64,000 nucleotides of DNA from Mycolicibacterium xanthum (GTDB lineage: Bacteria; Actinomycetota; Actinomycetes; Mycobacteriales; Mycobacteriaceae), in the NCBI RefSeq assembly GCF_019710635.1, contig NZ_JAIFZS010000047.1, forward strand, positions 41,457 through 105,456, written 5' to 3'. Positions 1 to 8,537 of the stretch are shown one piece after another (position 1 is the stretch's first letter; each line of letters starts with the position of its first letter). The notes under the pieces were generated by a model. The model was given only the letters and a program-made list of their open reading frames with translations. It ran no database searches and was not told the origin of the DNA. The position numbers and the translations under genes are program-made.

Positions 1-299
1 GCACCGAGCTGCAGGCCGACTGCTACGCCGGGGTGTGGGCGCACTACGCCTCGATCACCAGGCAGGAGAGCACCGGCGTTCCGTTTCTGGAGCCGTTGAG
101 CGACAGGGACATCGCCGACGCACTCTCGGCCGCCTCTTCGGTCGGCGACGACCGCATCCAGGAGGCCGCCACCGGCCGGGTCAATCCGGAGTCCTGGACC
201 CACGGTTCGTCCGAGCAGCGCCAGAAGTGGTTCACCATCGGCTACCAGACCGGCGATCCGGCCCAGTGCAACACCTTCGCCGCCGCTGACCTTGGCTAG
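1..299 (+). CDS. Neutral zinc metallopeptidase, C-terminal part (5' end outside window)
   Basis: Only the last ~98 codons lie in the window, in the frame starting at base 3. The visible protein starts TELQADCYAGVWAHYA and contains WTHGSSEQRQKWFTIGY, both typical of the C-terminal half of YpfJ-type neutral zinc metallopeptidases (the Rv2575 family of mycobacteria). The HExxH zinc motif of the family would lie upstream and cannot be checked. The Glu of ELQAD is where the family usually has its third metal ligand. The stop overlaps the TTG start of the next gene by 8 bp, so the two are probably cotranscribed and translationally coupled. No physiological substrate is known to me. Confidence 0.85.
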   Translation, partial: TELQADCYAGVWAHYASITRQESTGVPFLEPLSDRDIADALSAASSVGDDRIQEAATGRVNPESWTHGSSEQRQKWFTIGYQTGDPAQCNTFAAADLG

Positions 300-1926
300 G
301 CCGACGACGGCCGTCGACGCCGTCGCGGAACGCTACCTCGAGACCTCGGCGGCGCTCGACCCTTGCGCTGCAACCGAATCCGGCATCGCCGGATACGACG
401 ACCAGATCACCGACTACTCCCCCGACGGGGTGGCAGCGCGCGCACAGGCGGCACGCGGCGCCCTGCGCGAACTCGATGCCACCGACCCCGCCGACGACGT
501 CGATGTCGTCACGGTGGCCGCCATGCGCGAGCGGCTCGGCGTCCTGCTCGACAAACACGACGCCGGGCTGGATCTCGGCGAGCTGAACGTGATCGCCTCG
601 CCGTTGCAGACCATGCGCAACGTGTTCGATCTGATGCCCACCGACACCGAATCCGACTGGGCGACGATCGGCCGTCGGCTCGCGCAGATACCCTCCGGCG
701 CAGCCGGTTACGCCGATGCGCTGCGCGCCGCGGTGGCCGCCGGGCACGCCCCGGCCGCCCGTCAGGTGCGCCGTGGCATCGAGCAGGCGGGCCAGATCCA
801 GCACCTGTTCACCGGTATGGTCGCCGACGCCGCACCCGGCAACCCGGCGCTGCACGCCGAGTTGGTCGGCCATGCCGAATCCGCCGCCGCTGCGTACGCA
901 TCGCTGGCTCGGGTGTTCCGGGACGAGATCGGGCCGCACGCCGGCGAGGCCGACGGATGCGGGCGCGATGCGTACCGGGTGCTCAGTCGCAGTTTCCTCG
1001 GCGCGGCCGTCGATCTCGACGAGGCCTACGACTGGGGGCTGCGACTGCTGGCGAGCATCGTCGCCGAACAGGACGCCACGGCAGCGTTGCTCTACCCCGG
1101 CGCGACGGCCGCCGAGGCGCTGCGCCGCCTCGACGGCGAGGACCGCTACGTCATCCACGGCACCGAGGCCCTGCAGCACTGGATGCAGGATCTCTCCGAC
1201 CGCGCGGTGAACGCGTTGGCCGGCACCCACTTCGAGATCGCCGAGCCGCTGCGCCGGCTGGAGTGCCGGATTGCACCCACCCACACCGGCGGGATCTACT
1301 ACACCGGCCCGTCCGAAGACCTTTCCCGGCCCGGCCGGATGTGGTGGTCGGTGCCGCACGGCGTGGACACCTTCCACACCTGGCAGGAGACCACGACGGT
1401 GTTCCACGAGGGCGTGCCCGGCCACCACCTGCAGATCGGCCGCGCCGTCGTGCTGGCCGACCGGCTCAACCGGTGGCGCCGGCTGGGATGCTGGGTGTCC
1501 GGCCACGGCGAGGGCTGGGCGCTGTACGCCGAACGCCTGATGGCCGAGCTGGGCTGGCTCGACGACGCCGGCAACCGAATGGGAATGCTCGACGCCCAAC
1601 GTTTCCGGGCCGCACGGGTGGTGATCGACATCGGCGTGCACTGCGGGCTGACCGCTCCCGACGGCGGAACCTGGGACGCCCAGCGGGCGTGGAACTTCCT
1701 GCAATCGCACAGCGCGATGGCCGAGGAGAACCTGCGCTTCGAGCTGGACCGCTACCTCGGCTGGCCGGGCCAGGCGCCGTCCTACGCCATCGGGCAGCGC
1801 ATCTGGCATCAGCTGCGCGACGAGATGCTCGCACGCGGCGTCGGCCTCAAGGACTTCCACAGCCGCGCCCTGGATCTCGGCGGGCTACCGCTGGACGTGT
1901 TGCGCTCGGCGCTGCTGACCGCTTAG
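292..1926 (+). CDS. DUF885 family metallohydrolase/peptidase-like protein
   Basis: The product is 544 aa and belongs to the DUF885 family, whose members look like soluble gluzincin-type metallopeptidases. The signature HEGVPGHHLQ lies near residue 372, and a second conserved stretch, GHGEGWALYAERLM, lies about 40 residues further on. Together these supply the His/Glu metal ligands expected of the family. No signal peptide is visible, so it is probably cytoplasmic. The TTG start at 292 overlaps the upstream metallopeptidase stop and fits the reading frame of the conserved N-terminus. It converges on the thioesterase gene, and their stop codons overlap by 4 bp with no room for a separate terminator. 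The substrate is unknown. Confidence 0.88.
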   Translation: MARPTTAVDAVAERYLETSAALDPCAATESGIAGYDDQITDYSPDGVAARAQAARGALRELDATDPADDVDVVTVAAMRERLGVLLDKHDAGLDLGELNVIASPLQTMRNVFDLMPTDTESDWATIGRRLAQIPSGAAGYADALRAAVAAGHAPAARQVRRGIEQAGQIQHLFTGMVADAAPGNPALHAELVGHAESAAAAYASLARVFRDEIGPHAGEADGCGRDAYRVLSRSFLGAAVDLDEAYDWGLRLLASIVAEQDATAALLYPGATAAEALRRLDGEDRYVIHGTEALQHWMQDLSDRAVNALAGTHFEIAEPLRRLECRIAPTHTGGIYYTGPSEDLSRPGRMWWSVPHGVDTFHTWQETTTVFHEGVPGHHLQIGRAVVLADRLNRWRRLGCWVSGHGEGWALYAERLMAELGWLDDAGNRMGMLDAQRFRAARVVIDIGVHCGLTAPDGGTWDAQRAWNFLQSHSAMAEENLRFELDRYLGWPGQAPSYAIGQRIWHQLRDEMLARGVGLKDFHSRALDLGGLPLDVLRSALLTA

Positions 1927-2807
1927 AGCCGCGAGTGCTCCTTGATCGCCGTGTCGGTGGTGCGCAACGGACGGATCAGCGCGTCCTGGGTGAACGACGC
2001 GATGAGTCGGCCGTCCTCGGTGTGCACCGCGCCGCGGACGTAGGACATCCCGGCGCCGACCTGCGTGCTCTCGTGGGTGTACAGCAGCCAACCGTCCCAG
2101 CTGACCGGTTCGTGAAAGCTGACCGACACCGTCATCGGCGCGGTCGATACGGTCAGGTGCGCCTGGCTGGTGCCGATGCCCTCGTGGGCGCGCATCGTGG
2201 TCGAGATCCCGAGGTGACCGGTGAAGTACGCGATCAACGCCTTGGCCAGGTCGTCACGGGTGGGGATCGGGTCGTAGTGCAGCCAGGCGTAGATCTCGGG
2301 CGGCCCGACCTCGTCGGGGCTGTTGACGTCCACGACGTCGACCAGGCGTAGCTCACGGCCGATCATCGGCATCGGCGAGACGTTGGCGTCGGCGGGTCCG
2401 GCCACCTCCGGCTTGGGCAGGTGGTGGCGGATCACGTCGGCGGTCGGCACGTCGGCCAGAATCGTGGTGGTGATGCAGCGCTTGCCGTTCTGCTTGGCGG
2501 TGACCACCGCCGTCGCGGTCGAGCGGCCCTCGCCGACCACGTCGATGTCGAGTTCGACCGGCCCGGCGCCGACCAGCATCGCGCGCGCGAACACCGCGTA
2601 GCACGATCGGATCGACTTGTCCGGAAATCGCTTGGCGGCGGCCACGATCGACGCCGCGAGGATCTGGGTGCCCTCGACCACCTGCCGTTCGTCCTCACCC
2701 GCGAGCCCGGTCTGCGCGGTGAAGGCGTTCTCCCCCGCGGGTTGCGCGTCGAACAGGTCGAGCAGTCCCTGCACCGTCCACTGGGTATCCGCCGAATCCG
2801 TTGTCAT
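1923..2807 (-). CDS. Acyl-CoA thioesterase-like double-hotdog protein (TesB type)
   Basis: The 294-aa product resembles the TesB-like thioesterase superfamily. The C-terminal half carries the usual signature regions, for example VSFHEPVSWDGWLLYTHES followed by GAGMSYVRGAVHTEDGRLIA, where family members keep the catalytic Asp/Ser/Thr/Gln neighbourhood. It would hydrolyse acyl-CoA to free acid and CoA. I chose ATG 2807 because the conserved protein begins there, although the frame stays open further upstream. It is divergent from the TetR gene at 2914. The palindrome at 2868-2882 lies between them and could control both directions. The acyl chain preferred cannot be read from sequence. Confidence 0.8.
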   Translation of the reverse strand: MTTDSADTQWTVQGLLDLFDAQPAGENAFTAQTGLAGEDERQVVEGTQILAASIVAAAKRFPDKSIRSCYAVFARAMLVGAGPVELDIDVVGEGRSTATAVVTAKQNGKRCITTTILADVPTADVIRHHLPKPEVAGPADANVSPMPMIGRELRLVDVVDVNSPDEVGPPEIYAWLHYDPIPTRDDLAKALIAYFTGHLGISTTMRAHEGIGTSQAHLTVSTAPMTVSVSFHEPVSWDGWLLYTHESTQVGAGMSYVRGAVHTEDGRLIASFTQDALIRPLRTTDTAIKEHSRL

Positions 2808-2867
2808 GTGCCCTTCGCCTCCACTCGTGCCGTCGACACGGAAGGTTAACCGAGGTTCGGGAAAAGC

Positions 2868-2882
2868 GGTAACGTCATTACC
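2868..2882. promoter_or_regulatory. Palindromic operator candidate between thioesterase and TetR genes
   Basis: GGTAACGTCATTACC has 7-nt arms with one mismatch around a central T. It closely matches the two palindromes at 3603-3621 and 3628-3642 in front of the amidohydrolase gene. It sits 31 bp before the TetR start, a usual place for autoregulation. Assignment to this TetR protein is inferred from proximity and from the shared motif. Confidence 0.65.
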
Positions 2883-2913
2883 ATCTGTTGTCGGAATTGC
2901 GGAGGGGGCGTGA

Positions 2914-3534
2914 ATGGCCGCACGTAGCGCTCGGGCCCAGTCGGATCCGGCCGCGGAGACCGAGTCCCGCGAGAGCCGCTTCATGCGTTCGGCGCTGGCG
3001 ATCCTCGGCGAGACGGGCCGCACAGACTTCACCGTGCTGGAGGTCGTCGAGCGGTCCAAAACCTCGTTGCGGGCCTTCTACCAGCACTTCGCCACCAAGG
3101 ACGAGCTGCTGCTGGCCCTGGTGGAGAAGATCATGGCCGACTCGACCGAGCGGTGGCGCGCCGAAACCGAACCATTGCCCAGCGACGACGCTCTGCGCAC
3201 GCTGATCGTGCGGATCAGCGCACCCGCCGAGTCGAGCACTCAGGACAGCATCAACCGCGGCCTGACGTACTACAACGACCATCTGCTGGAGACCAGGCCG
3301 AAGGAATTCGCCAAGGTGCTCGCGCCGCTGCACACCCTGATCGGTGACATCTTGCGCCGCGGCGTCGCCGAGGGCGCATTCCGGGCCGATCTCGACGTCG
3401 ACACCGACTCCGCGATCCTGATGCAGACGGTGCTGGGCGCGTTGCGGCTGCGCGACATCGGGGCCGAGCTGAACGGCGTCCCCATCGACGGCGACCATGT
3501 CTACACATTCAGCGTTCGCGGACTCCGGCCCTGA
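2914..3534 (+). CDS. TetR family transcriptional regulator
   Basis: The 206-aa protein has a TetR N-terminal helix-turn-helix around residues 25-70, including FTVLEVVERSKTSLRAFYQH and FATKDELLLALVEKI. A helical ligand-binding domain follows. The ATG at 2914 lies shortly after the palindrome 2868-2882, and two sister palindromes lie 70-110 bp after the stop in front of the amidohydrolase. This arrangement suggests a repressor that controls itself, the divergent thioesterase and the downstream amidohydrolase-fadE-fadE genes. The ligand may be an acyl-CoA or ring-derived intermediate, but this is inference from the neighbours. The family is certain; the regulon is predicted. Confidence 0.9.
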   Translation: MAARSARAQSDPAAETESRESRFMRSALAILGETGRTDFTVLEVVERSKTSLRAFYQHFATKDELLLALVEKIMADSTERWRAETEPLPSDDALRTLIVRISAPAESSTQDSINRGLTYYNDHLLETRPKEFAKVLAPLHTLIGDILRRGVAEGAFRADLDVDTDSAILMQTVLGALRLRDIGAELNGVPIDGDHVYTFSVRGLRP

Positions 3535-3602
3535 CCGGTATACATCGCCTGACCTGGGTAAACCGTTCCGGAAAACCGCCCCTGGCGGCATTACGCCGCC
3601 GC

Positions 3603-3642
3603 GTGGTAATGTCGTTACCACTGGAGCGGTAATGCCATTACC
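3603..3642. promoter_or_regulatory. Two tandem palindromic operators upstream of amidohydrolase operon
   Basis: Bases 3603-3621 read GTGGTAATGTCGTTACCAC, with perfect 7-nt arms around a 5-nt centre. Bases 3628-3642 read GGTAATGCCATTACC, with perfect 7-nt arms around one base. Their centres are 23 bp apart, roughly two helical turns, which would place two TetR dimers on the same face of the DNA. They end 36 bp before the amidohydrolase ATG. Confidence 0.7.
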
Positions 3643-3678
3643 ACTTCTCGGAAATACGACCTGTCAGGAGCACATCTC

Positions 3679-4908
3679 ATGCCCTCACGCATCCTCGACT
3701 ATCCGGTGTTCGACGCGGACAACCACTTCTACGAGCCCAAGGAGGCGCTGACCAAGTTCCTCCCGGACAAGCACAAGGGCGTCATCGACTACATCGACGT
3801 GCACGGCCGCACCAAGATCGTGGTGCGCAACCACATCAGCGACTACATCCCCAACCCGACGTTCGAGGTGGTCGCCCGCCCCGGCGCCCAGGAGGAATAC
3901 TTCCGGCACGGCAGCGGCGGCAAGAGCTACCGCGAGGTGATGGGCAAACCGATGAAATCCATTCCCGCGTTCCGCGACCCCGCGGCGCGCCTCGAGGTCA
4001 TGGACGGCCTGGGCCTGGACTACACACTGATGTTCCCGACGCTGGCGTCGCTGGTCGAGGAGCGCCTCAAGGACGATCCGGAACTGATCCACGACATCAT
4101 CCACGCGCTCAACGAGTGGATGTACGAGACCTGGCAGTTCAACTACGAAGACCGGATCTTCTCCACCCCGGTGATCACGCTGCCGATCGTCGACCGCGCA
4201 CTCGAGGAACTCGAGTGGTGCCTGGAGCGCGGCGCCAAGACCGTCCTGGTGCGCCCGGCCCCGGTGCCCGGCTTCCGCGGCACCCGCTCGTTCGGCACCG
4301 AGGAGTTCGACCCGTTCTGGCAGGCCTGCGTGAAGGCCGGCATCCCGGTGGCGATGCACGCCTCCGACAGCGGCTACGCCCAGTACCTCAACGACTGGGA
4401 GCCCGCCGACGAGTTCCTGCCGTTCAAGCCGACCTCGTTCCGGATGGTGGCGATGGGCAAGCGCCCGATCGAGGACAGCATGGCCGCGCTGGTCTGCCAC
4501 GGCGCGTTGACCCGCAACCCGGACCTGCGCATCCTGTCGGTGGAGAACGGCGCTTCCTGGGTGCCCTACCTGTTCTACCAGTTCAAGGATGTCTTCTCGA
4601 AGATGCCCAGCGAGTTCCCGGAGGACCCGGTCGAGGCGTTCAAGCGGTGTGTGTACGTGGCGCCGTTCTGGGAGGACGACTTCAAGAAGATGGCCGACCT
4701 GATCGGCATCGACCGGGTGATCTTCGGCTCGGACTGGCCGCACCCCGAGGGCCTTGCCGACCCGATCAACCTCGTCAGTGACCTCGAGGCGCACGGCCTG
4801 GACGACGAGGGTGTCCAAAAGGTCATGGGCAAGAATATGGTCGACCTGTTCAAGGTCGAGAACAAAGTGGTCTACAAGCCCGACGTGCCCGCCCTCGTCC
4901 TGGCCTGA
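3679..4908 (+). CDS. Amidohydrolase family 2 (ACMSD-like TIM barrel) metal-dependent hydrolase
   Basis: The 409-aa product is an amidohydrolase-2 superfamily protein, related to aminocarboxymuconate-semialdehyde decarboxylase and to the many mycobacterial amidohydrolases found in catabolic clusters. The N-terminal metal region is FDADNHFYEP (about residues 11-20). AMHASD near residue 225 and FGSDWPHPEG near residue 348 supply the later metal His and Asp. Members decarboxylate or hydrolyse ring-derived acids in the cytoplasm. The ATG at 3679 follows the double palindrome and an AGGAG-like site (CAGGAGCAC). It is followed by two acyl-CoA dehydrogenase genes, so it may act on a cyclic CoA ester or its acid. 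The exact substrate is unknown. Confidence 0.85.
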   Translation: MPSRILDYPVFDADNHFYEPKEALTKFLPDKHKGVIDYIDVHGRTKIVVRNHISDYIPNPTFEVVARPGAQEEYFRHGSGGKSYREVMGKPMKSIPAFRDPAARLEVMDGLGLDYTLMFPTLASLVEERLKDDPELIHDIIHALNEWMYETWQFNYEDRIFSTPVITLPIVDRALEELEWCLERGAKTVLVRPAPVPGFRGTRSFGTEEFDPFWQACVKAGIPVAMHASDSGYAQYLNDWEPADEFLPFKPTSFRMVAMGKRPIEDSMAALVCHGALTRNPDLRILSVENGASWVPYLFYQFKDVFSKMPSEFPEDPVEAFKRCVYVAPFWEDDFKKMADLIGIDRVIFGSDWPHPEGLADPINLVSDLEAHGLDDEGVQKVMGKNMVDLFKVENKVVYKPDVPALVLA

Positions 4909-4930
4909 ACCTGACCGTAACAGCGCCCAG

Positions 4931-4971
4931 CAGCCGCGACCGTGCCGCCCAAATCGGCATGGCCGCGGCTG
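4931..4971. terminator. Long hairpin between amidohydrolase and first fadE
   Basis: The arms 4931-4947 and 4955-4971 can pair over 17 positions, with one mismatch and one possible G-U pair, around the 7-nt loop CCCAAAT. No U-tract follows. It may be an intra-operon attenuator or a processing/stability element that separates expression of the amidohydrolase from the two dehydrogenases. Confidence 0.5.
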
Positions 4972-5006
4972 ACGGGTTTCGAACACGAAGAGGCTGAACC
5001 GATCTC

Positions 5007-6164
5007 ATGACCGTCACCAATCCGGAACAGATGCTGTTCGCCTCGACCACCGAGGCCTTCCTGGACAAGGAGGCGTCGCTGGCCCACGTGCGCGGCCTGC
5101 AGGCCGAGGGCATCTCGTTCGACGCCGATTTCTGGCGGCGCGCCGCCGAACTGGGCTGGGCCAGCCTGCTGGTGCCCGAGGAACTCGGCGGTGGCAGCGT
5201 CTCCGGAGGGGTGGCGGGCGGTGTCGCCGATGTGGCCCTGGTCGCCGAGCAGGTCGGGCGCACCGTCGCGCCCGGCCCGCTGCACCCGGTCAGCACCGTG
5301 CTGGCCGGACTCGTCGAGGCGCCGACCGGCCATGAGGAAACCATCGAGGCGCTGGTGTCGGGCGAACTGGTGGCGTCCTGGGCGGTCTACGAGCCGGGGC
5401 GGGCGTTCGCCCCCCTGACCGCGACCACCACCGCGATCCCGACCGGCTCCGGATACCGGATCGACGGCGCCAAGGACCGCGTCGAGGCCGGCGCCGAGTG
5501 CGCGGCGGTCCTCGTCACCGCCGATTGCGAGGGTGCGATCCGGCAGTTCCTGGTACCCACCGATGCGCCCGGTGTCACGGTCACCGCACAGGATTCGGTC
5601 GACATGGTCAAGCGTTACGCCCGGATACAGTTCGACGGGGTCGGCGTCGACGAGTCGGCGGTGGTGGGCACCGCCGAGCAGACGCCGGCGATCATCGAGC
5701 GCCAGCGCCAGATCGCGCTGATCCTGCAGTGCGCCGAGACCGTCGGCATCCTCGACGCCGTACTGGCGATGACCAATCAGTGGCTGTTCGACCGGCACAG
5801 CTTCGGCCGGCCACTGGCCTCCTACCAGGCGCTCAAGCACCGGGCGGCCGACATGAAGATGTGGTTCGAGGCGTGCCGCGCGACCACGGCGGGCGCTGTC
5901 GCCGCCGTCGCGGCCCGCTCACCCGAGGCGGGTAAACTCGTCAGCGTCGCCAAAGCCTATGTGGGCGAACGCGCCCCGGTGATGCTGCAGGACTGCGTGC
6001 AGATGCACGGCGGCATCGGCGTGACCTGGGAGCATGACCTGCACCTGTTCCTGCGGCGGGCCGCCCTCAACCGGGCCGTGTTCGGGTCACCCGAGGACCA
6101 CCACCGCATGGTGTATGCATTGAGCAGGAAATCCGCCGACGACAACGGAGGCACCGACGCATGA
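5007..6164 (+). CDS. Acyl-CoA dehydrogenase (FadE), probable subunit of a heteromeric enzyme
   Basis: The 385-aa protein has the acyl-CoA dehydrogenase architecture: an N-terminal helical domain, a middle beta domain, and a C-terminal helical domain with QDCVQMHGGIGVTWEHDLHL. Where the classical MCAD catalytic Glu motif (EGT) is expected, the sequence reads FGSPEDHH, so that Glu is absent. In mycobacteria, adjacent fadE pairs often form alpha2beta2 enzymes in which only one site is active and the base may lie elsewhere. The stop overlaps the next fadE start by 4 bp (ATGA), which supports a stoichiometric complex. The substrate is probably a bulky or cyclic CoA ester, judged from the amidohydrolase neighbour. 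Confidence 0.85.
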   Translation: MTVTNPEQMLFASTTEAFLDKEASLAHVRGLQAEGISFDADFWRRAAELGWASLLVPEELGGGSVSGGVAGGVADVALVAEQVGRTVAPGPLHPVSTVLAGLVEAPTGHEETIEALVSGELVASWAVYEPGRAFAPLTATTTAIPTGSGYRIDGAKDRVEAGAECAAVLVTADCEGAIRQFLVPTDAPGVTVTAQDSVDMVKRYARIQFDGVGVDESAVVGTAEQTPAIIERQRQIALILQCAETVGILDAVLAMTNQWLFDRHSFGRPLASYQALKHRAADMKMWFEACRATTAGAVAAVAARSPEAGKLVSVAKAYVGERAPVMLQDCVQMHGGIGVTWEHDLHLFLRRAALNRAVFGSPEDHHRMVYALSRKSADDNGGTDA

Positions 6165-7414
6165 CCGACACGGCGATCTCCACCGGCACCACCGAATCGG
6201 TGGACGAGTTCGCGGCCCGTGCCCGCGCCTGGCTGGCCGAGAACATGCCCCGCATCGATCCGGGCGACCCGCCGTTCGCGGTGCGCGCCGAGGGCGCGTC
6301 GTGGGAACGTGCCAAGGAGCTGCAGAAGCAGCTGCACCGGGGCGGCTTCGCCGGCATCTGCTTCCCCCGGGAGTACGGCGGCCTCGGACTGGATCCGGCC
6401 TACCAGAAAGCATTCGACAAAGAGTGCCGCGACTATGAGATGCCGTTGATCCTCAACACCCCGAGCTTCACCATCTGCGCCGCGACACTCCTGGACGAGG
6501 GCAGCGAGGAACAGAAGCGCGACCGGATCTCGGCGGCGATCCGCGGCGAGGAGGTCCTGTGCCAGCTGCTGTCCGAACCCAACGGCGGTTCGGATCTGGC
6601 CGGGGTGATCACCCGTGCCGATCGTAGGGACGGCACGTGGATCATCAACGGCGCCAAGACCTGGAGCACCAGCGCCTTCGCCGCGGACTACGGGTTGATG
6701 CTGGCCCGTACCGACTGGACGGTGCCCAAGCACGAAGGGCTCACGATGTTCCTGGTGCCGCTCGACTCGCCGGGGATCACGATGCGCCGGATCAAGGAGG
6801 TCAACGGTAACGAGGAATTCTGCGAGGAGTTCTTCGACGGGCTCGAGCTCGGCGACGACGCGGTTGTCGGCGAGGTCAACGGCGGGTGGGCGGTGGCCTC
6901 GCGGCAGCTGTTCCACGAGCGGCGCGCCGTGGGCGGCGGTTCGGAGTTCGGCAGCGGGAACGGGGCCGAGAACGCCCAGGAGATGCCGCCCGACCACGTC
7001 GGGCTGGCCGAAGCCACCGGTCAGGCCGACGACCCTCGAATCCAGGACCTGGCCGGGCGGGCCCTGGCACGTCGCATCGTCAAGGAGCAGCTGATCGAGC
7101 ACGTCTCACGGGCGGTTACCGACGGGTCGCTGCCCCCCACCGGCGGCACGCTGATCCGGCTCTTCCACGCCGAGATCACCGAGCTCGAGGTGGACACCGC
7201 GCTGGCCATCGCAGGCACCGCGGGCGTCATCGACGACGGGGCGGGCCTGCTGGACATCAGCGTGCGCTACCTGTCGCGCCAGACCGGCTCCCTCGGTGGC
7301 GGCACCTCGGAGATGGCCCGCAACGTCATCGGCGAGCGAATCCTCGGATTCCCCAGGGAGTTCGCCGCCGACCGGGGTGTGCCGTTCAACCAGGTCAAAC
7401 GCGGGAAGAGCTGA
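6161..7414 (+). CDS. Acyl-CoA dehydrogenase (FadE), partner subunit
   Basis: The 417-aa flavoprotein carries LLSEPNGGSDLAG (flavin/substrate region), NGAKTWSTSA and the C-terminal GGGTSEMARNVIGERILGF. The canonical catalytic Glu of the EGT motif is replaced by Gly, as in many steroid-type FadE proteins, where I recall the base lying on an earlier helix. It would introduce an alpha,beta double bond and pass electrons to ETF. It overlaps the upstream fadE by 4 bp, so the two products are likely subunits of one enzyme. The gene converges on the radical SAM gene with an 8-bp gap. Confidence 0.87.
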   Translation: MTDTAISTGTTESVDEFAARARAWLAENMPRIDPGDPPFAVRAEGASWERAKELQKQLHRGGFAGICFPREYGGLGLDPAYQKAFDKECRDYEMPLILNTPSFTICAATLLDEGSEEQKRDRISAAIRGEEVLCQLLSEPNGGSDLAGVITRADRRDGTWIINGAKTWSTSAFAADYGLMLARTDWTVPKHEGLTMFLVPLDSPGITMRRIKEVNGNEEFCEEFFDGLELGDDAVVGEVNGGWAVASRQLFHERRAVGGGSEFGSGNGAENAQEMPPDHVGLAEATGQADDPRIQDLAGRALARRIVKEQLIEHVSRAVTDGSLPPTGGTLIRLFHAEITELEVDTALAIAGTAGVIDDGAGLLDISVRYLSRQTGSLGGGTSEMARNVIGERILGFPREFAADRGVPFNQVKRGKS

Positions 7415-7422
7415 CCCGGATC

Positions 7423-8469
7423 TCAGAACAGCGCCGGCTGATAGGCAGTAGCCGGCCGAGCCGGCTGATCGACAGTAGCCGGCGGCGCCGGGGTCGGCGC
7501 GGACGTCCCGCGGAACGACGAGCGATCGCGCGCCAGCCCGTGCCGTGACACCAGCGGCGCGACCCGCCGTCGCAGCATCTCCCGGTACTCGGCCGGGAGA
7601 TAGGCACCGCGCCGGTAGAGCCGCCGGTACTCCCCCACCAGATCAGGGTGGTCACGTGCCAACCAGTCCATGAACCAGCCCCTGGTGGCACCGCGAAGAT
7701 GCAGCCCGAACACCGTCACACCGGTGGCGCCCGCGGCCGCGATCTGCCCCAGCAGGGCGTCGAGATGCTCCGCCGAATCGGTCAGGCCGGGAAGCACGGG
7801 CGCGACCATCACATGACAATCGAGACCGGCCGCACGGATGGCCGAGATCAACCCCAGACGAGCCTGTGGAGTCGGAGTGCCCGGCTCGACCCGGCCGTGC
7901 AGGTCCGGATCACCCACGGCCAGCGACACCGCGACGCTCACGTCGACGCGGTGAGCGGCCTTCGCCAACAACGGCAGGTCCCGCTTCAACAGGGTTCCCT
8001 TGGTCAGGATGGAAAACGGGGTGCCGGAATCGGTCAGCGCCCCGATGATCCCCGGCATCAACGCATAGCGCCCCTCGGCGCGTTGATAGGGATCCGTATT
8101 GGTGCCCAGTGCAACGGTTTCCCGGGTCCAGGAGGGCCTGCCCAGCTCTCGGCGCAGCACGTCTGCGACGTTGGTCTTGACCACCACCTGGGTGTCGAAG
8201 TCGCGCCCACTGTCGAACTCCAGGTACTCGTGCGTGGGCCTGGCAAAACAGTACCGGCATGCGTGCGAACACCCCCGGTATCCGTTCACGGTGAATCGGA
8301 ACGGCAGCATCGAGGCCGCCGGGATCTTGTTCAGCGCCGTTTTGCACAGCACCTCGTGAAAGGTCAGTCCGGCGAACTGCGGGGTTTGCACGCTGCGCAC
8401 CAGGCCGATGCGCTGCAGACCCGGCAGCGCCCCATCGTCGACATCGACGGCTTGCCCGGCCCAGCGCAT
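7423..8469 (-). CDS. Radical SAM protein (Rv2578c family)
   Basis: The 348-aa protein has the radical SAM cluster motif CSHACRYC, with Cys at about residues 67, 71 and 74, and it aligns throughout with my recollection of M. tuberculosis Rv2578c. It also resembles the SplB-like radical SAM group that is often DNA-damage induced. The cluster would bind [4Fe-4S] and cleave S-adenosylmethionine; the substrate is not established. I chose ATG 8469 (MRWAGQAV) because family members start there and because the SOS box at 8477-8492 overlaps the alternative ATG at 8484. It is divergent from the HelR-like gene. Damage-inducible expression is predicted from the LexA site. Confidence 0.88.
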   Translation of the reverse strand: MRWAGQAVDVDDGALPGLQRIGLVRSVQTPQFAGLTFHEVLCKTALNKIPAASMLPFRFTVNGYRGCSHACRYCFARPTHEYLEFDSGRDFDTQVVVKTNVADVLRRELGRPSWTRETVALGTNTDPYQRAEGRYALMPGIIGALTDSGTPFSILTKGTLLKRDLPLLAKAAHRVDVSVAVSLAVGDPDLHGRVEPGTPTPQARLGLISAIRAAGLDCHVMVAPVLPGLTDSAEHLDALLGQIAAAGATGVTVFGLHLRGATRGWFMDWLARDHPDLVGEYRRLYRRGAYLPAEYREMLRRRVAPLVSRHGLARDRSSFRGTSAPTPAPPATVDQPARPATAYQPALF

Positions 8470-8476
8470 ACCCAAT

Positions 8477-8492
8477 GCGAACATACGTTCGA
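8477..8492 (-). promoter_or_regulatory. LexA SOS box for the radical SAM gene
   Basis: On the minus strand this reads TCGAACGTATGTTCGC, matching the mycobacterial SOS box TCGAACN4GTTCGA at 11 of 12 fixed positions. It covers a possible -10 (TATGTT, 8480-8485), with TTGACA at 8499-8504 further upstream (13-nt spacer, shorter than usual). LexA bound here would block the promoter. Confidence 0.85.
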
Positions 8493-8537
8493 CATCTGTG
8501 TCAAGTGCGTACCGGTCGACGGTCCCGAAACGGCGAA

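Noticed and set aside
232..1860. Long minus-strand open frame opposite DUF885
   Set aside because: The plus strand carries conserved DUF885 motifs; the minus frame is open because of high GC and has no recognisable protein.
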